From contig NZ_JAUIYO010000002.1 in assembly GCF_044891285.1 (NCBI RefSeq), forward strand, positions 372,001 through 436,000: a stretch of DNA of 64,000 bases. The letters are read 5' to 3'. The DNA is from Pseudobacillus lumedeiriae. GTDB taxonomy: Bacteria; Bacillota; Bacilli; Bacillales; Domibacillaceae. Both the position numbers and the translations under genes were made by a program. How positions within the stretch are numbered: position 1 is the stretch's first letter; the number at the start of each line of letters is the position of its first letter. Shown here piece after piece: positions 53,435 to 62,693 of the stretch. The notes beneath the pieces are model-generated. The model was not told the DNA's origin. It saw only the letters and a list, made by a program, of their open reading frames with translations, and made no database searches.

Positions 53435-53989
53435 TCAAGCCAACTGTATCTGTATTTCTAAATACAAGAACAATGAATTACCTGTAAACCCCCTTATTAA
53501 ATCAGAGAATTCTTCTTGGTTAATCTCTCCTTCTCCGTTTACCATAATTTCATACATGCCCCAACGATCCTTAAAAAGGAAACCTGAGCTTTCGTAACCG
53601 TTACGTAAATAAAAGTTTTTTCTGTTTAATCTTTGCTCATAATTTGTTGCACTTTTATCTAGAGCTTCTATATTAAGAGTTAATTGATTGTCGTAGTATT
53701 TTTCTTTTATACGTGAAAGAATTAAACTTCCATACCCTTTGGAGCGTGAATGACTATCTATAGCTAAATACTGAACATATGTCAGGTTTTTATGAGTTAT
53801 TAAGTAAGTAAACCCTATAAAGTTATCTTCGTCGTAAATAGCAAGAAAGTCTACCCCATCTAAATTTGCTCTATCAAATAACAGATCCAAAGGAAGCCTC
53901 TCTACTTCAGGGAATGCTCCATAAAGCAAATCACTTACCTTATTAACATCCTTTGAGTCTTTATTTAATGATTTTAGTTCTAAACCCAT
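53435..53989 (-). CDS. GNAT-family N-acetyltransferase
   Basis: The 184-residue product has the acetyl-CoA-binding core of GNAT enzymes: LTYVQYLAIDSHSRSKGYGSLILSRI, with the R/K-G-x-G loop, preceded by the beta strands FLAIYDEDNFIGFTYLI and followed by LNIEALDKSATNYEQRLNRKNFYLRNGY (read here only as motif parts). The substrate cannot be told from sequence. AAAGGAGG precedes the ATG. It lies 53 nt from the end of the MFS transporter gene on the same strand, so the two may form a unit. Confidence 0.83.
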   Translation of the reverse strand: MGLELKSLNKDSKDVNKVSDLLYGAFPEVERLPLDLLFDRANLDGVDFLAIYDEDNFIGFTYLITHKNLTYVQYLAIDSHSRSKGYGSLILSRIKEKYYDNQLTLNIEALDKSATNYEQRLNRKNFYLRNGYESSGFLFKDRWGMYEIMVNGEGEINQEEFSDLIRGFTGNSLFLYLEIQIQLA

Positions 53990-54042
53990 ATTATGACCTC
54001 CTTTTTCCTATAGAAACTGAATTCATTAATGGATTTTTTCTT

Positions 54043-55227
54043 TTAAAGAGAGTGATTTTCTCTTTCCATCTTCCCATGTAAAAAATAATAAAGAAAGGAT
54101 ACAGCAAAAACCATAATTCCTAGAATTGCATACATAGTGGAATACCCTGTGAAAGGAATTATAAGCCCTAAAATAAACGGACCTAATCCATTCCCTATAT
54201 CATAAAAGATGAAGAAAGTAGCAGTAGCATAACCTATACGTTCAGGTGTTACTTTCAAGGTGGCTACAGTCTGACTGACAGAGGAAATATTTCCAAAACC
54301 CAGACCAATTAACCCTCCCGCTAATAATAGGGTTAACGACTTATCCACTGTACTAAGAAGAAGCATTCCGGCTCCAAAAAGTAAAAAAGCCGGATACATA
54401 ATATAATTTGCTCCTCTACGATCCACTAGTTTTCCAGTAAACGGTCTAGACACCAATACACTGATGGTGTAAATACTGAAGAAAAAGCTAGCAGCACTGA
54501 CCAAATTCAATTCAATAGCATAAAGGTTTATATAAGAAAGTACACTTGAAAAGCTGAAAGTCATTAAAAGAACAATAATACCTATTGGTACAGCTTTTGG
54601 TTCAATGTAATTCGAAATTTTAAATCCTCCGCGTTTTTCCTCTGTTGTTTTCGGAGCCATGGGTACGTTAACTAAGAAACCAATTATCGTACTAGCGACT
54701 CCAAGTAAAAGGGAGAAAAGAAAAATGATATTAAATCCAGTATGTTGAGTCATATATAGACCTAAAAAAGGTCCTAGTCCTGTAGCTAATGCTGTACTAA
54801 CGGCAAAGTAACTAATACCTTCCCCTCTTCTTGACTTCGGTATGGCAAGAACCACTATTGTACCAATTACTGTAGTTGCTATACCTATAGCTAGTCCATT
54901 TAAAAATCGGCTAACAATTAATAAGGGGAGACCATAATCTATAAAATAAAGCAGTATTGTTATTGTAAAAAAGATAAGCCCAATAATTAATATTCGTTTG
55001 TATTCAACTCTGGTAATAACTTTTCCGGTAACCAGTCGACCTATTAATGCTCCAATGATAAAGATACCGACTACTACGCCGGCTTGTTCAGTAGATGCAT
55101 TAAATTCGTTTACAGCATAAAGCGCAATTATTACATTTAACAGCATGTATATTAGGACCAAAAAGAAATTGACTAAAGAAAGAATAATAAAATCTTTAGT
55201 CCATAACTTTGAATTTACTTGGCTCAA
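54043..55227 (-). CDS. MFS transporter, drug-efflux type
   Basis: The 394-residue protein has twelve hydrophobic segments and the MFS motif between TM2 and TM3 (GRLVTGKVITR) repeated in the second half (SRPFTGKLVDRRG). It resembles drug:proton antiporters such as YwoG and YfmO of B. subtilis. The substrate is unknown. It starts at TTG 55227 after AGGAGG. A GNAT enzyme gene follows in the same direction, a common pairing around resistance genes. Confidence 0.85.
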   Translation of the reverse strand: MSQVNSKLWTKDFIILSLVNFFLVLIYMLLNVIIALYAVNEFNASTEQAGVVVGIFIIGALIGRLVTGKVITRVEYKRILIIGLIFFTITILLYFIDYGLPLLIVSRFLNGLAIGIATTVIGTIVVLAIPKSRRGEGISYFAVSTALATGLGPFLGLYMTQHTGFNIIFLFSLLLGVASTIIGFLVNVPMAPKTTEEKRGGFKISNYIEPKAVPIGIIVLLMTFSFSSVLSYINLYAIELNLVSAASFFFSIYTISVLVSRPFTGKLVDRRGANYIMYPAFLLFGAGMLLLSTVDKSLTLLLAGGLIGLGFGNISSVSQTVATLKVTPERIGYATATFFIFYDIGNGLGPFILGLIIPFTGYSTMYAILGIMVFAVSFLYYFLHGKMERENHSL

Positions 55228-55279
55228 TATAAAACCTCCTTCCCGTGTTTAATAATTACTTCTTTATTTGAAATTTGTT

Positions 55280-55430
55280 TCATTCGCCATCTTCTGGTAT
55301 AAGCAATTTGGGAGAAAACCCTTTTTCAACCGCATATTTCTTCAAATTTTTCCTGGATAATCCCCAGTGGTTAACAGCTTCCATATGGCTAGCTGTGATT
55401 TTAACATTTGGTTTGTACAGGTGTACATCA
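55280..55430 (-). pseudogene. C-terminal remnant of a second metallo-beta-lactamase-fold gene
   Basis: On the minus strand an open run reads DVHLYKPNVKITASHMEAVN, HWGLSRKNLKKYAVEKGFS, PKLLIPEDGE and stop. It closely parallels the C-terminus of the neighbouring gene (55467-56231: IIAVHMEAANHWALSREELK and the following IL-VPEDGD). Only about 49 codons remain, with no start, so it is the tail of a paralogue whose rest was lost. Confidence 0.8.
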
Positions 55431-55466
55431 CACTGTATCCCTAGCTAGATGCAATTAGTATTCATA

Positions 55467-56231
55467 TTACATTTTGTAAGAATCACCATCTTCGGGCACT
55501 AAAATATTACTTGAGAATCCTTTTTCTTTACTAAAGTTCTTTAATTCTTCTCGTGATAATGCCCAATGGTTAGCAGCTTCCATATGAACAGCAATAATCT
55601 TAGCACTCGGAGCCGCCTTGTGAACTTCATAGATGTCTTCTTTCCCCATGATGAGCGAACCAAATTCTAATGTTTGATTGTCTCCACCATTAACTACAAT
55701 GATTTCGGGTTGATGTGTATGAATCTCGTCTTCGATAGCATCATACCAAACTGTATCACCAGCTACATATAAAACTTCCTCACTTGGATGCTTGAATACT
55801 ACTCCACAAACTTCACCTATAAGTTTTAATAACTCTTCGCCTCTACCATGTTCACCTTTTGTTTTTACTAACTGGATACCTTCAAAAACAGTGCCTTGTT
55901 GTAGTACTTCTACATTTTTGAAACCACATGCTTTTACTTCTTTTGCATCTGCTTCATTTTGAACAAACATTTTGATATCCTTTGGCAATACGTTTTTTGC
56001 CACATCATCAAAGTGATCTAGGTGTAGATGAGTAACAATTACTGCATCTATGCCATCCAGAATGTTATCAATTGATGTTGGCAAACTTACCAAAGGATTA
56101 AATTTATCTTGTCCGATCGAATCAGGGAAAGGTGGGTACGTACCTTTCTCTGCTAACATAGGATCAATTAAAAACTTTTTATTTGCGTACTCTACAACGA
56201 TTGTTGCATTTCGTATTTGTGTAATCTTCAT
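55467..56231 (-). CDS. Metallo-beta-lactamase-fold hydrolase, UlaG-like
   Basis: The 254-residue protein has THLHLDHFDD with the metal ligands, upstream TIVVEYANKKFLIDP, then GEHGRG, AGDTVWYD and late HMEAANHW. It resembles the UlaG-like branch of the fold, with no signal peptide. Substrate is unknown. The ATG at 56231 follows AAAGGGAG. It is divergent from an AsnC/Lrp-type regulator that may control it, and it ends next to the tail of a broken paralogue. Confidence 0.82.
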   Translation of the reverse strand: MKITQIRNATIVVEYANKKFLIDPMLAEKGTYPPFPDSIGQDKFNPLVSLPTSIDNILDGIDAVIVTHLHLDHFDDVAKNVLPKDIKMFVQNEADAKEVKACGFKNVEVLQQGTVFEGIQLVKTKGEHGRGEELLKLIGEVCGVVFKHPSEEVLYVAGDTVWYDAIEDEIHTHQPEIIVVNGGDNQTLEFGSLIMGKEDIYEVHKAAPSAKIIAVHMEAANHWALSREELKNFSKEKGFSSNILVPEDGDSYKM

Positions 56232-56361
56232 CTTTACAACTCCCTTTCTTTTCATGTGTGTTTGCTGACGGAGTTAAGTGTATAATATGAGCAACATTCA
56301 AATACACAGATAAAATTAAGTGTTTTTACTGTTTTACTTTATTTTTGAAAGGAGTTGCCGT

Positions 56362-56778
56362 TTGTTGGACGAAACAGACAAGAAAATTATAGAGGAGCTC
56401 TCTAACAATAGCCGGATTACGATGAAAGAATTAGGGGAGAGAGTCCACTTAACAGGGCCAGCAGCCGCAGCGCGAGTGGCGAAATTAGAGGACAATGGAG
56501 TGATTGAGGGGTATAGCATCAAAGTGAATCAAGCGAAATTAGGCTGCTATACGTATGCTTTCCTCAATATCTATATTGAGGGTACAAACCATCAACCTTG
56601 CCTTTCATTTATCCAAACAAAGGAGGGATATATCCTCAATACTTACAGAATCAGTGGAGAGGGTTGTTACCTTCTGGAGTGCAGGTTTCCGGGTCATAAA
56701 GAGTTAAACCAATTTTTATTGGAGTTAAACAAGTATGCAAACTACAAATTATCCATTATGATTGATAAGCTGCATTAA
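56362..56778 (+). CDS. Lrp/AsnC-family transcriptional regulator
   Basis: The 138-residue product starts LLDETDKKIIEELSNNSRIT, followed by an Lrp/AsnC helix-turn-helix (MKELGERVHLTGPAAAARVA, KLEDNGVI) and a short effector-binding domain. A TTG at 56362 or 56365 after GAAAGGAG is the likely start. It is transcribed away from the metallo-beta-lactamase-fold gene with only about 130 nt between them, so it is a candidate regulator of that gene. The ligand, usually an amino acid, is unknown. Confidence 0.85.
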   Translation: MLDETDKKIIEELSNNSRITMKELGERVHLTGPAAAARVAKLEDNGVIEGYSIKVNQAKLGCYTYAFLNIYIEGTNHQPCLSFIQTKEGYILNTYRISGEGCYLLECRFPGHKELNQFLLELNKYANYKLSIMIDKLH

Positions 56779-56990
56779 GAAACTTGTACTAGACTTGGAT
56801 TGAGTCAGGAGCATGCGAAAGTGCCCTAATTTGTTAAAAAAATGTGATGCTTTTCACTTAAGCTAACGGGTAGCTTTAATTGAATAAGAATTAAACAACT
56901 TTAAGGAATCTTACTACAATAAAATGTAGCAAGCCTCCTATCTTTTAAAACAAAATTTAATAACTTTATTATTACTTAAACAGACACCCT
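56779..56990. other. Short non-coding stretch
   Basis: About 210 nt, AT-rich, with no recognisable element apart from the terminator that follows. Confidence 0.35.
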
Positions 56991-57022
56991 AAAACTGCCT
57001 CTAAACTATTAGAGGCAGTTTT
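56991..57022. terminator. Perfect 14-bp hairpin terminator
   Basis: AAAACTGCCTCTAA pairs with TTAGAGGCAGTTTT around a 4-nt loop. It overlaps the stop of the minus-strand gene ending at 57021 and can terminate in both directions. Confidence 0.8.
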
Positions 57023-58487
57023 ATTTATCATTTAATGGAATAATAATTTCTTTCGACAATTTAGTTTTCAATGGAAGAAAGATGTTTTCGTAGTGATAAC
57101 GAACGCATGTGAAGGACAATCTATGTTTTAACAGAGAAAGCTTCTGATGATATGGGAGGGCTTCATCTACATGCAAGATGGTTGTGTGATTTTCTGGATC
57201 TAGCGCAAGGATGCCCATGTCAAAGAGTTGGTGATGGTTTGGGCACAGTACAAGCATATTTGGGATATTATCATTTCCTTGGTGATCCTTGTTAAATGGC
57301 TGGATGTGGTGGACTTCTGAGTATGTTACACCACTTAATAGAGTAATAGATTCCCCACAAACTTGACAACAATTATGGTAAATTTTTTTTAACTTTTTGA
57401 CTTTACTAGAGTCTCTAACGAGTCTGTCGATCAAGCTTTCTTTAGATTTTTGAGTTTTTTTTTCTTCTTCCATTTCTTCTGTAGTGCCCGCTTCTAAGGA
57501 ATATGGAGTGAAGTAGCTGTTTACATCTGTGTTGATCTCTTCACAGTATATTTCAAATGAATTTTTAACATAGGTTGGAAAGCCAAAAATCTCTATAATA
57601 TCTTTTAATGCTGCCCCTTTTGTTTTAAATAAAGCATGTAGAATCATATTCGAGCGAAGGTGGGTGATATTTAAGGATGTTGATAGTTCCAGGTGCGAAG
57701 AGATGTACTTTAGCATATATGAAATTATCGGGTTAGGATCATAAATTTTCTTCTTTTGCTCTCTATTTGCATTAAATTCCTTCAGCTCTTTGGAACTCCA
57801 AATTTTTGCGATAAACCGTTTCTTATCTTTTTCCCGTTCAACTTGAGCGTTTTTCCGCACTTCCCAATAATTCTTAATATGAACAGCATTTTCTCCTTGT
57901 ATAATAATCCACGGTACATGAGATTGCGTATAAAAGTTACGCACCTTTACATAATCTTCTTCAATGATAAAATCGTCTAACGTCATAATTCCTTCTGATT
58001 TGTTGTTAGTTGGATCAATCTCACCACTATCGTATCCGGCAGATAATGCCAAAGCGAAAGCTGCTTTAATAGTCAATTCTGCATTTCTGCTATTTAAGTG
58101 TTGATAGAAATGATCTTCAAACAACACTTCTAATCCAACTTCTCTTGGAATATATACAGTTCCTGCTTTTTGGCCTTCTGATTTATAGACATCTATTATC
58201 TCCTTTTTCTTATTGATAGGGAATATAGGGATTTCTATTTGAGGCAACTCGAGATACTTTTCATAGTAAAACTTATAGAAGTTATGGATTGCATTGTATT
58301 TTCCACCAGGATCTTGCCCTTCATCAAACACAAACGCTCGTATGTTCTCCCCCTTAAATAAATCCTCTACATTAGGGTTGCTAAAGAATTTGATGAATTT
58401 GTCTACTTTTGCTTGGTACGCTCCTAATGAAGTCTTCTTTTTATACTCACTTATTATGTATAGCTCATACAACTCTGAAGCCTTCAT
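57021..58487 (-). CDS. Tyrosine-recombinase-like protein fused to an HNH endonuclease domain
   Basis: The 488-residue protein reads as two parts. Residues 1-80 resemble the core-binding (SAM-like) domain of tyrosine integrases (AYQAKVDKFIKFF). Residues 110-320 resemble a degenerate catalytic domain: ALALSAGYDSGEI (145-157) where integrases have an R-containing box I, and ITHLRSN (274-280) where they have HxLRH, with Y314 as a possible nucleophile. Only one of the usual arginines is kept, so recombinase activity is doubtful. After a charged linker, residues 365-430 form an HNH nuclease: CQVC 374-377, EVHHI with H393/H394, N410 and CPNHH 415-419. It lies at the island edge, beside topB. The HNH part is firm; the integrase part is tentative. 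Confidence 0.7.
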   Translation of the reverse strand: MKASELYELYIISEYKKKTSLGAYQAKVDKFIKFFSNPNVEDLFKGENIRAFVFDEGQDPGGKYNAIHNFYKFYYEKYLELPQIEIPIFPINKKKEIIDVYKSEGQKAGTVYIPREVGLEVLFEDHFYQHLNSRNAELTIKAAFALALSAGYDSGEIDPTNNKSEGIMTLDDFIIEEDYVKVRNFYTQSHVPWIIIQGENAVHIKNYWEVRKNAQVEREKDKKRFIAKIWSSKELKEFNANREQKKKIYDPNPIISYMLKYISSHLELSTSLNITHLRSNMILHALFKTKGAALKDIIEIFGFPTYVKNSFEIYCEEINTDVNSYFTPYSLEAGTTEEMEEEKKTQKSKESLIDRLVRDSSKVKKLKKIYHNCCQVCGESITLLSGVTYSEVHHIQPFNKDHQGNDNIPNMLVLCPNHHQLFDMGILALDPENHTTILHVDEALPYHQKLSLLKHRLSFTCVRYHYENIFLPLKTKLSKEIIIPLNDK

Positions 58488-58866
58488 ATTTATCTCAACC
58501 CTCCATTTCCTAAGCCGTTTCTTTCAATATACTACAATCAAGTTTCTTCCTACTATCAAAAATATCCCTTTAAGACATATAGATTTCGATATAAGTTTTG
58601 ATATAAAAAATCCTCTAATTCTAAGGGATTTCTACTACAATTTTGCCTCTCTCAAAAACCATGGTTTTTGAGATTAATATTTATTTAGACTTGGATAGAG
58701 GTCCTCCTATTGTTTACAGTGACGCTAGCGATATTGTTACTATTAGAGGATAATGAGTTTATAGCAGATATTAGGGAAGGGTTTATCTAAGACTTCATTA
58801 TACACGGGTAACTTTCAAACTCTTCTTGCTCCTTCTAACCGAATCTTCATCACTCTTTAGAAATCT
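58488..58866. other. Leader of the HNH fusion gene and junction with the topB repeat
   Basis: No gene is seen. The right half becomes weakly similar to 37308-37362, so homology around the topB copies begins here and becomes strong at 58867. A GGAGGG for the fusion gene lies at about 58499-58504 on the minus strand. Confidence 0.4.
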
Positions 58867-59281
58867 AAAGAATCATTTCTTTAAACTATAGAAGGAAATA
58901 GATATAATAGTTACCATTACATTGATTAGGGAGTTTTACAGAATGAAAGTTATTATTGCAGAAAAGCCGTCTGTAGCTAAGAACATTGCCGACGCGTTAA
59001 AAATAAAAACGAAGAAAGATGGTTATTTTGAGGGCAATGGCTATATCATTACTTGGGCTTTTGGGCATTTACTGCAGCTTTATGACGCAAAAGATTATGA
59101 TGAAAAGTTGAAAAAATGGAGCATGGAAAATTTTCCTTTCATCCCATCCAGTTTTCGTTACAAAGTAAAAAGCGATCCGCGTAACAGGGAAAAAGAAGAC
59201 CTTGGAGCAAAAAAACAGCTAAAAATTATTTATTCTTTAATCAAACGAAATGACGTAGAAGCCCTGATTTCAGCCTGTGAC
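58867..59281 (+). repeat. Right 415-bp direct repeat (topB promoter and first 113 codons)
   Basis: Same orientation as 37363-37777, offset 21,504 bp, no gaps. This copy continues into an intact topB. Confidence 0.95.
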
Positions 59282-61105
59282 TATGATCGCGAGGGCCAGA
59301 TTATTGGTGACACAATTATTTATAATCTTAAGTCCCAGAAAAAAGTATATAGATTATTGCTGAACGAGTGGACACCCGAAGAGGTGTTAAAGGGCCTTCA
59401 GAATATTAAACCAAATATTGAGATGAAGCCTCTTCAAGATGCCGGCTTGAGCCGCCAGTGGGCAGACTGGCTGATTGGCATCAATTTAACTTCAGTCGCT
59501 ACATTAAAGTACCAAAAGGGAAGAGGCCAGGCTTTAAATATTGGAAGGGTCTTGCTGCCAACATTAAAAATTATTTACGATCGTGATAAGGAAATCGAAA
59601 ATTTTGTACCGGAAGATTATTATAAGTTAACAGCTGTCTTTAAAACGAAAGGCGGCGAAGAGTACGAGGGGACTTATTTTGAAGAGGGGCAGGAAAAATT
59701 TAAAAGTAAAGAGCCTCTTGAACTAATTGAACAGGCTCTAACCAATCAGAACGGAACAATTATTGACAAGAAGGTAGAACGGAAAAAGGAGTTCCCGCCT
59801 TATTTGTTTAACCTTTCGAATTTACAAGGATTTATTACAAGTAAATATAAAGGCTGGACTTCCGACAAAGTGTTAAAAGTAGCCCAGTCTCTCTATGAGA
59901 AAAAATTGATCACATACCCTAGGACAGCGAGTGTTGCTTTAGAAGAGAGTCTTGTCGGAAAGGCGGCTAAAGTGCTGGATGTCTTAAAAAAAGGACTGCC
60001 TTTTGAAGAGGAGATTAAATTTCAGAAAACGAAACGAATATTTAATAATGCTAAGGTTGAGAGCCATAGCGCCATTATCCCCACTTATTTAGTGCCTAAA
60101 TCGTTAACTAAGGACGAAGAGGTCGTTTATACCGCCATTAGAAATCGCTTTATTATTCAGTTTATGCCTATAGCGGAATATGAAGAAACGAAAATCACAA
60201 CTAAAGCGAACGTTAACGAGGTAAAAGGTGTGTTTATTTCTAAAGGAAGAGTGCAAACGGTTGTTGGGTGGAAAAAGCTTGAAAGAATTGAATCAAAAGA
60301 TACACTGTTACCAGCCGTTACGATCAATGAGCATGTGGATATAATAAAGCAAAATGTATCGTCTCATGTGACAAAGCCTCCTAAGAATCATATAGAAAAG
60401 ACATTGCTAAGGGTGATGGAAACCTGTGGAAAAGGCAGCGGAAGCGAGGAAAGTGAAGAAGGCGAGAAAATGCTTGCTTCCATTCTAAGCGGCTATAGTA
60501 TTGGAACTCCTGCAACAAGGGCCGAAACCATCAAGAAATTAAAAGATATTGGTTACATTACGATGCAAAATAAAAATTTAATATGTACTGAACTCGGCAG
60601 AAAACTAGTAGAAACGTTCCCGGTGAAGGAATTATTTGATTTAGAATTTACGGGGCGATTAGAAAAAACGTTATCAGATATTGAAAAACAAAAATTCACA
60701 AAAGAATCTTTCCTGCATGCGATTTCTGAATTTACTTCGAAGGCAGTTGAAAAAATAAAAAGCGATCAGGAAGTCGTCATCAGTGAAGTCTCTAAAGAGA
60801 AGAAACAAGCTGAAATACTTGGAAAGTGTCCCCTGTGCGGGCATGGAATCATTGAAGGGCAAAAGGGCTTCGGCTGCAGCAATTGGAAAAGCGGATGTAA
60901 ATTCGTTATCTGGAAAAACGACAAGTTCTTAGCTTCTATGAAGAAGAAACCGACTAAAACGATGGTAAAAACTCTTTTGAAAAATGGAGTGGTAGCTGTA
61001 AAGGGGTTAACAAGCAAAAAAGGCAATAAATTTGATGCTAATTTGCGATATGAAAAAAATCCGGATAATGAATATTTTAGTTGGAAAATGGAGTTTAATA
61101 AGTAA
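58943..61105 (+). CDS. topB: DNA topoisomerase III
   Basis: TopB is a type IA topoisomerase that decatenates DNA, acting with RecQ-type helicases. The 720-residue product has the Toprim domain with the E of IIAEKPS and SACDYDREGQ (D113, D115, E117), the four-domain ring, the catalytic Tyr in TYPRT near residue 325 and a C-terminal zinc-ribbon-like end (CPLCGHGI, CSNWKSGC). Length agrees with the B. subtilis protein. The ATG at 58943 follows TTAGGGAG. Its first 415 bp including the leader are duplicated 21.5 kb upstream. A terminator follows the gene. Confidence 0.96.
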   Translation: MKVIIAEKPSVAKNIADALKIKTKKDGYFEGNGYIITWAFGHLLQLYDAKDYDEKLKKWSMENFPFIPSSFRYKVKSDPRNREKEDLGAKKQLKIIYSLIKRNDVEALISACDYDREGQIIGDTIIYNLKSQKKVYRLLLNEWTPEEVLKGLQNIKPNIEMKPLQDAGLSRQWADWLIGINLTSVATLKYQKGRGQALNIGRVLLPTLKIIYDRDKEIENFVPEDYYKLTAVFKTKGGEEYEGTYFEEGQEKFKSKEPLELIEQALTNQNGTIIDKKVERKKEFPPYLFNLSNLQGFITSKYKGWTSDKVLKVAQSLYEKKLITYPRTASVALEESLVGKAAKVLDVLKKGLPFEEEIKFQKTKRIFNNAKVESHSAIIPTYLVPKSLTKDEEVVYTAIRNRFIIQFMPIAEYEETKITTKANVNEVKGVFISKGRVQTVVGWKKLERIESKDTLLPAVTINEHVDIIKQNVSSHVTKPPKNHIEKTLLRVMETCGKGSGSEESEEGEKMLASILSGYSIGTPATRAETIKKLKDIGYITMQNKNLICTELGRKLVETFPVKELFDLEFTGRLEKTLSDIEKQKFTKESFLHAISEFTSKAVEKIKSDQEVVISEVSKEKKQAEILGKCPLCGHGIIEGQKGFGCSNWKSGCKFVIWKNDKFLASMKKKPTKTMVKTLLKNGVVAVKGLTSKKGNKFDANLRYEKNPDNEYFSWKMEFNK

Positions 61106-61139
61106 CTATATTTCACAAACGGAATAAGGCAAAATTAAA

Positions 61140-61174
61140 AGGCATGAACCCGGTAGAATACCGTACTCATGCCT
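61140..61174. terminator. Terminator between topB and the small membrane protein gene
   Basis: AGGCATGA pairs with TCATGCCT and an inner CGGTA with TACCG. It lies between convergent genes. Confidence 0.7.
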
Positions 61175-61230
61175 GAGCAGCCTAATGAAATAATGTGGCT
61201 AACTTTATGGGATCACTTCATGTTCGTCCT

Positions 61231-61527
61231 TTACTGCTGCTCTTTTTCGTTGTAATAATGAACCCCGAACTGCGCTCCTTCATCGACCATTTTGTTATCA
61301 GCGATATCTTCAGGGTGCGGATGACCGGCTTTTTCGACAGGAAATACCTCTTTAGAAGGCTGGACCTCTTTATTCATTTTCTTCTTTGCAGTATGCACAA
61401 AATGGTCAAATTTAGCCCGATTCTCCTCTTTTGAAAGCCACCAGGCAGCCGCTCCTGCTCCTAGAAGAATATAACCGAGACTTCCGCTTTTGCTGTATGG
61501 AGTACTTTCCATCATTTTTCCAAACAT
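61231..61527 (-). CDS. Small single-pass membrane protein of unknown function
   Basis: The 98-residue product has one hydrophobic segment near the N-terminus (GYILLGAGAAAWWLS) and a charged, helical C-terminal part with KKMNKEVQPSKE and HPHPEDIAD. The ATG at 61527 follows AAGGAGG. I do not recognise the family. It ends convergently with topB and may be related to the small YtxH-like envelope proteins of bacilli, but the resemblance is only general. Confidence 0.6.
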   Translation of the reverse strand: MFGKMMESTPYSKSGSLGYILLGAGAAAWWLSKEENRAKFDHFVHTAKKKMNKEVQPSKEVFPVEKAGHPHPEDIADNKMVDEGAQFGVHYYNEKEQQ

Positions 61528-61737
61528 AGTAAAATACCTCCTTAAAAACTGCAATCTGTTGCTCCTTTCTTATGCAAGCCGCTGCAGCTTCTTATAGGAT
61601 ACTTACCCAGATACAGGACAATGAAAACACCCATTTTGTTTGTTTTATTAATTTAAAACAATCCTGCTTCTGTATGTTTCCTTTCTTATATAAAGGGTAG
61701 ATCAATAGTTGAAATCTAGGTAATAGGAGGAGCACAG

Positions 61738-62679
61738 TTGGAGCATACTTTTAATGGCGGCAAGTGGTCATGGCATGAACTTAACCACACGCAAATGGAC
61801 CGAGCAGCCGAATTTGCTAAACAATATCCTTCATATGGTAAGTGGGCTAGGGCAGCGAAAGAAAACAGAACGAATCACCTGCAAATGGATACGAGTGAAG
61901 AGGGAAAAGAAACCATATGGGGATCACTCGTCTATTATCAGGATGTAGAAGAAAAAGAAGAAAGGCATGTATTTCACTTTTATTTAATGAGAACATGCTT
62001 AATCACGGATCAATTAGATTTGTCACTGCTTGATGGTGTAGATGAGAATGTAATGAAAAAGAAAATGAATAAGGCCGATTGCCCAATAGAAGGTTTTATC
62101 GTTATGATTGGCGATTTGATTCAGCATTTTCTCGGAAAGATTGATGCGTTTGAAGTTCGTCTAAGGGATTTGCTTTGGCGGATTAAAGAAAAAAACAATA
62201 TAGATATTCTTGATGAAACAACAAAAAACCGCCATGAGCTTTTAATATGGAAGAATTTAATTATTCCTCTTTTTGAAATTCAGTATGGCTTAGAGGAAAC
62301 GTTCGGCAGTGAGATCTCGAAAGGAATTCATTTTCAACGAGCCCGAAAACGTATGGAACGAGCCCGAATGTTAGTGAATGAGTACGATAAAGAACTTGCA
62401 GCTATGGTGGAACTGGAAAATACAGTATCAGCACATCGGGGAAATGAAATTATGAAAACCTTGACAGTACTGACTACCTTGTTTACCCCAGTGGCGGCAT
62501 GGGGGGCTGTTTGGGGAATGAACTTTCGAAATATGCCGGAGCTTGATTGGAAATTTGGTTATGTCTTTTCTTGGGGAATCATTGGATTGACGACGCTTAT
62601 TTTGTACGTATATTTGTTGAAAAAAGGCTGGATGGGCGATATTTTGCGTGGAAAAAGAAAAGACTCATTTTTTAAATAA
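61738..62679 (+). CDS. corA: CorA-family magnesium/divalent cation transporter
   Basis: The 313-residue product has a long helical cytoplasmic domain and two C-terminal membrane segments, with the diagnostic pore motif GMNFRNMPEL at the end of the first (about residues 259-268; the usual form is GMNxxxMPEL). CorA proteins form pentameric Mg2+ or divalent cation channels. It starts with TTG at 61738 after AGGAGGAG. It stands alone, before the aconitase gene. Confidence 0.92.
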   Translation: MEHTFNGGKWSWHELNHTQMDRAAEFAKQYPSYGKWARAAKENRTNHLQMDTSEEGKETIWGSLVYYQDVEEKEERHVFHFYLMRTCLITDQLDLSLLDGVDENVMKKKMNKADCPIEGFIVMIGDLIQHFLGKIDAFEVRLRDLLWRIKEKNNIDILDETTKNRHELLIWKNLIIPLFEIQYGLEETFGSEISKGIHFQRARKRMERARMLVNEYDKELAAMVELENTVSAHRGNEIMKTLTVLTTLFTPVAAWGAVWGMNFRNMPELDWKFGYVFSWGIIGLTTLILYVYLLKKGWMGDILRGKRKDSFFK

Positions 62680-62693
62680 TTCATTTTAAATTA

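Noticed and set aside
37363..59281. Composite transposon bounded by insertion sequences
   Set aside because: No transposase gene or terminal inverted repeats were found; the boundary repeats are topB segments.
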